NCBI GenBank assembly: GCA_028700625.1
Contig: JAQVSI010000010.1
Location: forward strand, 1 to 35,603
Direction of reading: 5' to 3'
DNA length: 35,603 nucleotides
Source: Candidatus Shapirobacteria bacterium
GTDB lineage: Bacteria > Patescibacteriota > Microgenomatia > UBA12405
The notes beneath the pieces are model-generated. The model did not search any database and was not told the DNA's origin. It saw only the letters and a list, made by a program, of their open reading frames with translations. Within the stretch, counting starts at the first letter, position 1. The number at the start of each line of letters is the position of its first letter. Shown here in pieces: positions 31,861 through 35,603 of the stretch. The translations under genes were made by a program, and so were the position numbers.

Positions 31861-32437
31861 CCTTCTTTAAAACCTTCAATTCTAAACCATCTGGTAAATC
31901 ATCTTTATCAACTTTCAAACTCTCAATTGCCTCCAAACCCTCTTGATCTGCTTTATCTAAAAATGTATCTAAATTAGTTTTATCTTTATCATCATAACCC
32001 ATTGGAATTAAATAATTTACTCCCCACTTTTTAGCCCAATCTAAAACCAATTTTGCACTTGAACTATCTTTTATTAAAACCGGAGCCAAAAGAACATCAG
32101 CTGAATCTATTTTTTCAATCCTTTTGTCACTTAAAGATTCCTCCAATTCACCCAAAAATACTATTTTAATTCCATCAATATTTAAAACATAAAGTGTATT
32201 ATCGTCTCCCAAGCTATAGCCATTTATTTCCACTCCGCCAACCTCATATTCTCCTGGAGCTCTAATTAAAATATTATCACCATTAAAACCCATCCCATCG
32301 TACTTTTCTGCTGTAAATAAAAAAATTCTTGAAGGATATTTACTGTCTTCACGCATCTCTTTATTTGGATTAATTAAAACACTTTCTTTTTTACCTTTTA
32401 AATAAACTGAATTATTTGCGAGAATTTTTATTTCCAT
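31856..32437 (-). CDS. MBL-fold-like protein lacking the metal-binding motif
   Basis: 193 aa. The sequence follows the COG2220-type (UlaG-like) metallo-beta-lactamase fold: an opening strand NNSVYLKGKKESVLINPN where active members have H-S...ILIDP, then RAPGEYEVGGVEING (usually GPGEYE), and NIDGIKIVFLGELEE (usually a GDL strand). The HxHxDH zinc motif should follow the first strands; FTAEKYDGMGF is there instead, and later histidines are also absent. So it is probably a non-catalytic family member. It ends 11 nt before dnaB, which has its own -10 box. Function unknown. -10 TAGAAT lies 7 nt before the ATG. Confidence 0.62.
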   Translation of the reverse strand: MEIKILANNSVYLKGKKESVLINPNKEMREDSKYPSRIFLFTAEKYDGMGFNGDNILIRAPGEYEVGGVEINGYSLGDDNTLYVLNIDGIKIVFLGELEESLSDKRIEKIDSADVLLAPVLIKDSSSAKLVLDWAKKWGVNYLIPMGYDDKDKTNLDTFLDKADQEGLEAIESLKVDKDDLPDGLELKVLKKV

Positions 32438-32444
32438 ATGTTCA

Positions 32445-32450
32445 ATTCTA
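32445..32450 (-). promoter_or_regulatory. -10 box of the MBL-fold gene
   Basis: TAGAAT on the minus strand ending 7 nt before the ATG at 32437. It is divergent from the promoter at 32461-32487. Confidence 0.4.
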
Positions 32451-32460
32451 TCATCAACTT

Positions 32461-32487
32461 TTGACTATTTGTGATATCATCTATAAT
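32461..32487 (+). promoter_or_regulatory. Promoter of the Ig-like exported protein gene
   Basis: -35 TTGACT (32461-32466) and -10 TATAAT (32482-32487) with a short 15-bp spacer, then 6 nt to the ATG at 32494. It sets the start there rather than at 32416. Confidence 0.5.
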
Positions 32488-32493
32488 AGTAAA

Positions 32494-32952
32494 ATGATAA
32501 AAGAACTATTTCTGGCCATTACTCTCGGCTCAATTTTAGGTTTTGGTATTACCGGTGCTTTTTTTGCTCTAAACAAAAACAAAACTTCTAACCAATCTTC
32601 TATTCAAGTATCTCCTACTCCTACTATTACAAATATTCAAATGTCCACTCAAATGACAACTACTCCAGCCGTTTCTCAAACAAAAACTTCAACGACCATT
32701 ACTTCTCCAGAAAATAACTCTGTTCTTTCCAATGCTAAAATCAGCATCAAGGGAGATAGTAAACCAAATAGCCTTATTATAATTTCTACCGCAGCCAAAA
32801 CTTTTAATGGCAAAGCCAACTCCAACGGTGTTTTTAGTATTAATATCGAGCTTGAAAGTGGTATGAATTTAATTAAAATTAACAGCATTGACTCTGAAGA
32901 TAATCAAGAAGAGATAGAATTAAGTCTTACTTATTCAACTGCTAAAATATAA
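32494..32952 (+). CDS. Surface-exposed protein with Ig-like domain
   Basis: 152 aa from the ATG at 32494; an upstream ATG at 32416 overlaps the divergent gene and lies before the promoter. An N-terminal hydrophobic anchor (~5-25, FLAITLGSILGFGITGAFFAL) is followed by a Ser/Thr/Pro-rich linker (~28-68) and one beta-sandwich domain (~69-147). That domain has the pattern ITSPENNSVL, ISIKGDSKPNSLI, NGVFSINIELESGMNLIKI, typical of glucodextranase-B/bacterial Ig-like modules. Probably anchored at the cell surface. The DUF5666-like gene starts 4 nt after it, suggesting co-expression. Confidence 0.72.
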   Translation: MIKELFLAITLGSILGFGITGAFFALNKNKTSNQSSIQVSPTPTITNIQMSTQMTTTPAVSQTKTSTTITSPENNSVLSNAKISIKGDSKPNSLIIISTAAKTFNGKANSNGVFSINIELESGMNLIKINSIDSEDNQEEIELSLTYSTAKI

Positions 32953-32956
32953 ATAT

Positions 32957-33667
32957 ATGTATTTATTTTTTTTGCTTTTAAGCTCTCTTATTTTTTCTCA
33001 ACCAATCTTTGCCCAGGAAGTCACTCCTACTCCAAACAAAACTTTAACTGAAGAAGTTAGAGAAATGGTGACTAACAAAGTTAAAGAAATACAACAAACC
33101 AGTAAAGAAATTGTTTCTAATGTTTCAAATACACCAAAATCTCTTATTGGCACCATTACTAAAATTGACACTACCAAAATCACTATCAGTTATAAAAACG
33201 AATCAAAAAATATAACTCTAAACACTGATACTGTTTTTATAGATGCTAAAAAAAACAAAACAAAAATAGAAAACCTTAAAGTTGGACAAGATATTTTGAT
33301 TATGGGTTATTTTGATCAATTCAATAATCTCGAAGCTAAAAGAATTGTTATTACTGAATTAAAAACTATTGAAAATAAAAACGAAATTGTTCTTGGAAAA
33401 ATTGTTGATATTTCACAAGCTTCCCCAGTTTTTGTTTTAATTCCAATTAAAAATAAAGAAGCTCAATATCAAATTAAAACCGATTCTAAAAGTGAAATAA
33501 TAGATAAAGATGGTAATAAATTAACCATCGACAAATTAAAATCTGGTCAAAAAATTATTGTAGTAATCCAACCAGACGCCAAAATCGCCAAAACTTTTTA
33601 TGTATCTAAAATAATTACTCTCGATACTCCAACTGCCCAAATTCCAGAGACTCCCGTCAATAACTAA
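32957..33667 (+). CDS. Secreted protein with two DUF5666-like repeats
   Basis: 236 aa. Clear signal peptide, likely cleaved after FAQ (MYLFFLLLSSLIFSQPIFAQ, residues 1-20). After a helical stretch (~28-55) two similar beta-rich repeats follow: SLIGTITKIDTTKITIS...ENLKVGQDILIMGY (~62-125) and VLGKIVDISQASPVFVLI...DKLKSGQKIIVVIQ (~143-205). Each has G-x-I, a strand pair, then LK-x-GQ. This matches the DUF5666 OB-like fold. Ends in a Pro/Thr tail. Extracellular; function unknown. It follows the Ig-like gene after 4 nt. Confidence 0.72.
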   Translation: MYLFFLLLSSLIFSQPIFAQEVTPTPNKTLTEEVREMVTNKVKEIQQTSKEIVSNVSNTPKSLIGTITKIDTTKITISYKNESKNITLNTDTVFIDAKKNKTKIENLKVGQDILIMGYFDQFNNLEAKRIVITELKTIENKNEIVLGKIVDISQASPVFVLIPIKNKEAQYQIKTDSKSEIIDKDGNKLTIDKLKSGQKIIVVIQPDAKIAKTFYVSKIITLDTPTAQIPETPVNN

Positions 33668-33723
33668 AATTCTCTCAAAATCTCCCCTTCGTGTTAAAAT
33701 AAACCACTTAATTCTATTTTTTA

Positions 33724-33752
33724 TTGGACATTTGTCATTAGAAATTTAAACT
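33724..33752 (+). promoter_or_regulatory. Promoter of tRNA-His
   Basis: -35 TTGGAC (33724-33729), 17-bp spacer, -10 TAAACT (33747-33752), 17 nt before the tRNA 5' end. Confidence 0.5.
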
Positions 33753-33769
33753 TAAGTTTTAAAAATCAT

Positions 33770-33847
33770 GGTGGTATTAGCTCAATTGGTTAGAGCGCAG
33801 CTCTGTGAAAGCTGAGGTTGCCGGTTCAAGTCCGGTATACCACCCCA
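33770..33847 (+). tRNA. tRNA-His (anticodon GTG), CCA encoded
   Basis: Acceptor GTGGTAT/ATACCAC, with the extra G-1 at 33770 opposite C73 (33844), the identity element of tRNA-His. Anticodon stem CAGCT/AGCTG with loop CTGTGAA gives GTG. T-arm GCCGG-TTCAAGT-CCGGT. CCA is present at 33845-33847. The epimerase stop codon begins 1 nt later on the other strand. Confidence 0.96.
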
Positions 33848-33848
33848 A

Positions 33849-34556
33849 TTAAAAAACTTCGATAACTTGTTTTAACCTCAATTCTCCTCTCGGTTTCAGT
33901 AAACTTGCTTCATCTTCCACAAATCTCTCTCTTTCCATAATAGGTTCAACACAAATATATTTTTGATCAAAAATTTTTTCTCCTTTTTCTTCTTTAACAC
34001 CCGTCCACAATTTTACATATTTAAAACCAAACAAATACCAATTAATAGGCGCTTTATTTGGCAATTCTAAAACATTATTCTTTTCTATTTTTAAATCAAC
34101 ACTATTTTTTATTCCTCGGTCAATCTTTTTTCCGTTAAGTTTCGATCCTTTCCACCCAAATTCTGTATCCCAATAATTATGCATTCCCACATTTACTCTT
34201 TTTACTTCAGTACTTTTATTATTAATAATTATTTCTTGTTTAAATTTATTACCAATACTAAATCTTTGGATTACATTCAAAGCATCTATTTCACAATTAA
34301 TTTCCAAACTATTATTAGTTTGGTTAATCAATTTCCATTCACTATTTCTAAATGGCCCATGAAAGATAAAGCCATATTTTTCCATTCCTTCCGCCGCAAA
34401 ATTTGGCACACAAACATGAGTATTACCTTGTTTTCCATCAATTCTATCAAAAGTTCCCAATATTTTTTGATCCCTTTTTTCTAATTTAATAATTCTTCCA
34501 CCTTCTAGATCAACATTTAATTTCCAATCTTTATAAATTAAATTAATTACATTCAT
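33849..34556 (-). CDS. Aldose 1-epimerase / galactose mutarotase-like protein
   Basis: 235 aa, somewhat short for the family (~280-340). The galactose-mutarotase beta-sandwich is recognisable from FIFHGPFRNSEW (63-74, His66), VNVGMHNYWD (121-130, His126) and ICVEPIM with the probable base Glu204. These match the two His and one Glu of the active site. It would interconvert sugar anomers or hexose-6-phosphate anomers; the substrate is not readable. No signal peptide. Divergent from hisS, with both -10 boxes inside the 43-bp gap, and abuts tRNA-His at its 3' end. Confidence 0.8.
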   Translation of the reverse strand: MNVINLIYKDWKLNVDLEGGRIIKLEKRDQKILGTFDRIDGKQGNTHVCVPNFAAEGMEKYGFIFHGPFRNSEWKLINQTNNSLEINCEIDALNVIQRFSIGNKFKQEIIINNKSTEVKRVNVGMHNYWDTEFGWKGSKLNGKKIDRGIKNSVDLKIEKNNVLELPNKAPINWYLFGFKYVKLWTGVKEEKGEKIFDQKYICVEPIMERERFVEDEASLLKPRGELRLKQVIEVF

Positions 34557-34563
34557 AAGTCCT

Positions 34564-34569
34564 ATTTTA
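34564..34569 (-). promoter_or_regulatory. -10 box of the epimerase-like gene
   Basis: TAAAAT on the minus strand ending 7 nt before the ATG at 34556. Confidence 0.4.
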
Positions 34570-34588
34570 CTTCAAAGTAACTTTCATT

Positions 34589-34594
34589 TAAAAT
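34589..34594 (+). promoter_or_regulatory. -10 box of hisS
   Basis: TAAAAT ending 5 nt before the ATG at 34600. Confidence 0.4.
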
Positions 34595-34599
34595 ACATC

Positions 34600-35603
34600 A
34601 TGACTAAACCACAAACATTAAAAGGTTTTCGAGATTTTTTGCCCAAAGAAATGACGGTCCGTAACTATGTCAAAAATACTTTAACTGAAATTTTTGAAAC
34701 TTTTGGTTTTCAACCTTTAGAAACTCCAGCGTTGGAATATGCTTCAGTTTTAAAAGGTAAATACAGTAATGAAACTGACGATAAATTAGGCTATTTCTTT
34801 AAAGATAATGGCGATCGAGAAATTGGTCTTCGTTATGATTTAACCGTCCCTGCTTCAAAAATTCTAGCTATCTATTCAAACGAAATTCAACTTCCTTTTA
34901 AGCGTTATCAAATTCAACCAGTCTGGCGTGCTGAAAACACTCAAAAAGGTCGTTATCGAGAATTCATTCAATGTGATATCGATATTTTCGGAACTTCCTC
35001 CCCTATTGCTGATGCTGAAATCATTGCCTTAATGTATGCCGGCATTCAAAAATTAAAAATTAAAAACGCTATTATTAAAATTAATAGCCGTTCTGTTCTC
35101 TTTGAGATTTTGTCCAAAAGTGATGTCAAAAACAACCAAGAATCTGTACTTCAATCTCTCGATAAGTTAGACAAAATTGGTCAAGATAGAGTAAAAAATG
35201 AGCTCATTTCTAAAGATATTCCTAAGGTTCAAATTGATAACCTTTTTAAATATATCAAAGAAGCTCAACCAGACGAGTTTTTAAAACAAGTTTTAGACAA
35301 ATTAAAAGCTTTTAATATCCCTGAAAGCGCTTATATTTTCGATCCAACCTTAGTTCGCGGTTGTGATTACTATACTGGCACTATTTTTGAAATTAGTGTT
35401 ACTGAACCCAAAATTGGTGCTATTGGCGGTGGTGGTCGCTACGATAATCTAATTGCCAATCTTGGTGGTCCAAATATCCCAGCTGTCGGTTTCTCTTTTG
35501 GTTTTGAAAGAGTTGTCGACGTTATTCAAGAACTCAATCTTCTTCCAGAATCCACTCAATCAAAAACAAAAATATTAGTTGCTAATTTTGGCGAAGAGAC
35601 TGA
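34600..35603 (+). CDS. hisS: Histidyl-tRNA synthetase (3' end beyond the window)
   Basis: 334 codons from the ATG at 34600 and still open at the window edge; the full protein should be ~420-430 aa. Class II catalytic core: GFRDFLPKE (motif 1 region), RYDLTVPASK, motif 2 PVWRAENTQKGRYREFIQCDIDIFG, the HisRS-specific LVRGCDYYTGTIFE and GGGGRYDNLI, and motif 3 in AVGFSFGFERV. The anticodon-binding domain starts at TKILVANFGEE, where the window ends. It charges tRNA-His with histidine. The tRNA-His gene lies 750 nt upstream on the same strand. Leaderless arrangement. Confidence 0.96.
   Translation, partial: MTKPQTLKGFRDFLPKEMTVRNYVKNTLTEIFETFGFQPLETPALEYASVLKGKYSNETDDKLGYFFKDNGDREIGLRYDLTVPASKILAIYSNEIQLPFKRYQIQPVWRAENTQKGRYREFIQCDIDIFGTSSPIADAEIIALMYAGIQKLKIKNAIIKINSRSVLFEILSKSDVKNNQESVLQSLDKLDKIGQDRVKNELISKDIPKVQIDNLFKYIKEAQPDEFLKQVLDKLKAFNIPESAYIFDPTLVRGCDYYTGTIFEISVTEPKIGAIGGGGRYDNLIANLGGPNIPAVGFSFGFERVVDVIQELNLLPESTQSKTKILVANFGEET

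Noticed and set aside
32416-32493. Extra N-terminus on the Ig-like protein
   Set aside because: It overlaps the divergent MBL-fold gene start and lies upstream of the promoter at 32461-32487; the membrane anchor starts right after the ATG at 32494.

Overview
The window is AT-rich, densely packed bacterial chromosome. It most resembles a member of the Candidate Phyla Radiation (Patescibacteria), perhaps Microgenomates. That placement is inference from gene style: short gaps, ATGA and stop/start overlaps, compact or trimmed enzymes, a type IV pilus ATPase, and proteins with LytR-C, DUF5666-like and Ig-like domains. TGA is used as a stop (for example 3471-3473 and 14163-14165), which argues against the CPR groups that recode UGA.

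Layout. 1-893 (-) is the N-terminal part of a PilB/GspE ATPase, cut by the window edge. 939-5811 holds a delta-prime-like clamp-loader subunit, a Fic protein, an alpha/beta hydrolase, a MurF-type ligase and, convergently, D-Ala-D-Ala ligase. 5874-10610 holds a cysteine-cluster protein, NAD-dependent DNA ligase, peptidyl-tRNA hydrolase, a PAP2/LssY phosphatase and a small unknown. 10640-13577 is a MacA/MacB-like exporter. 13602-14683 pairs a membrane protein with a HEPN-type protein. 14652-16461 (-) is an epmA-epmB pair predicted to beta-lysylate elongation factor P, with a ferredoxin gene divergent from it. A thioredoxin-fold exported protein, a TrmH/SpoU methyltransferase, gyrB and gyrA follow to 23145.

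23146-25166 carries a Xer-type recombinase and about 1 kb of noncoding DNA full of small repeats. Most genes to the left run on + and most genes from 26 to 32.4 kb run on -, so transcription converges here. Then come pta (+) and a long minus-strand block: membrane protein, YebC, LytR-C protein, RluA-type pseudouridine synthase, a short LspA-like protein, TraR/DksA, an Lgt-like protein, dnaB and a metal-site-less MBL-fold protein. tRNA-Leu lies between lgt-like and dnaB. The right end has two exported proteins, tRNA-His, an aldose-epimerase-like gene and a truncated hisS.

Three signals stand out. (1) At least three, probably four, GC-rich repeats, three of them clearly palindromic, sit in frame inside holB, ligA (twice) and pth and are translated as part of these housekeeping proteins. 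(2) About twenty gene starts have a -10-like hexamer only 5-9 nt before the start codon and no Shine-Dalgarno, implying widespread leaderless transcription; in four cases the -10 box overlaps the stop codon of the gene before. (3) An EF-P modification module (epmA-epmB) is present with the diagnostic residues conserved. All functions are read from motifs by eye; no searches were run.
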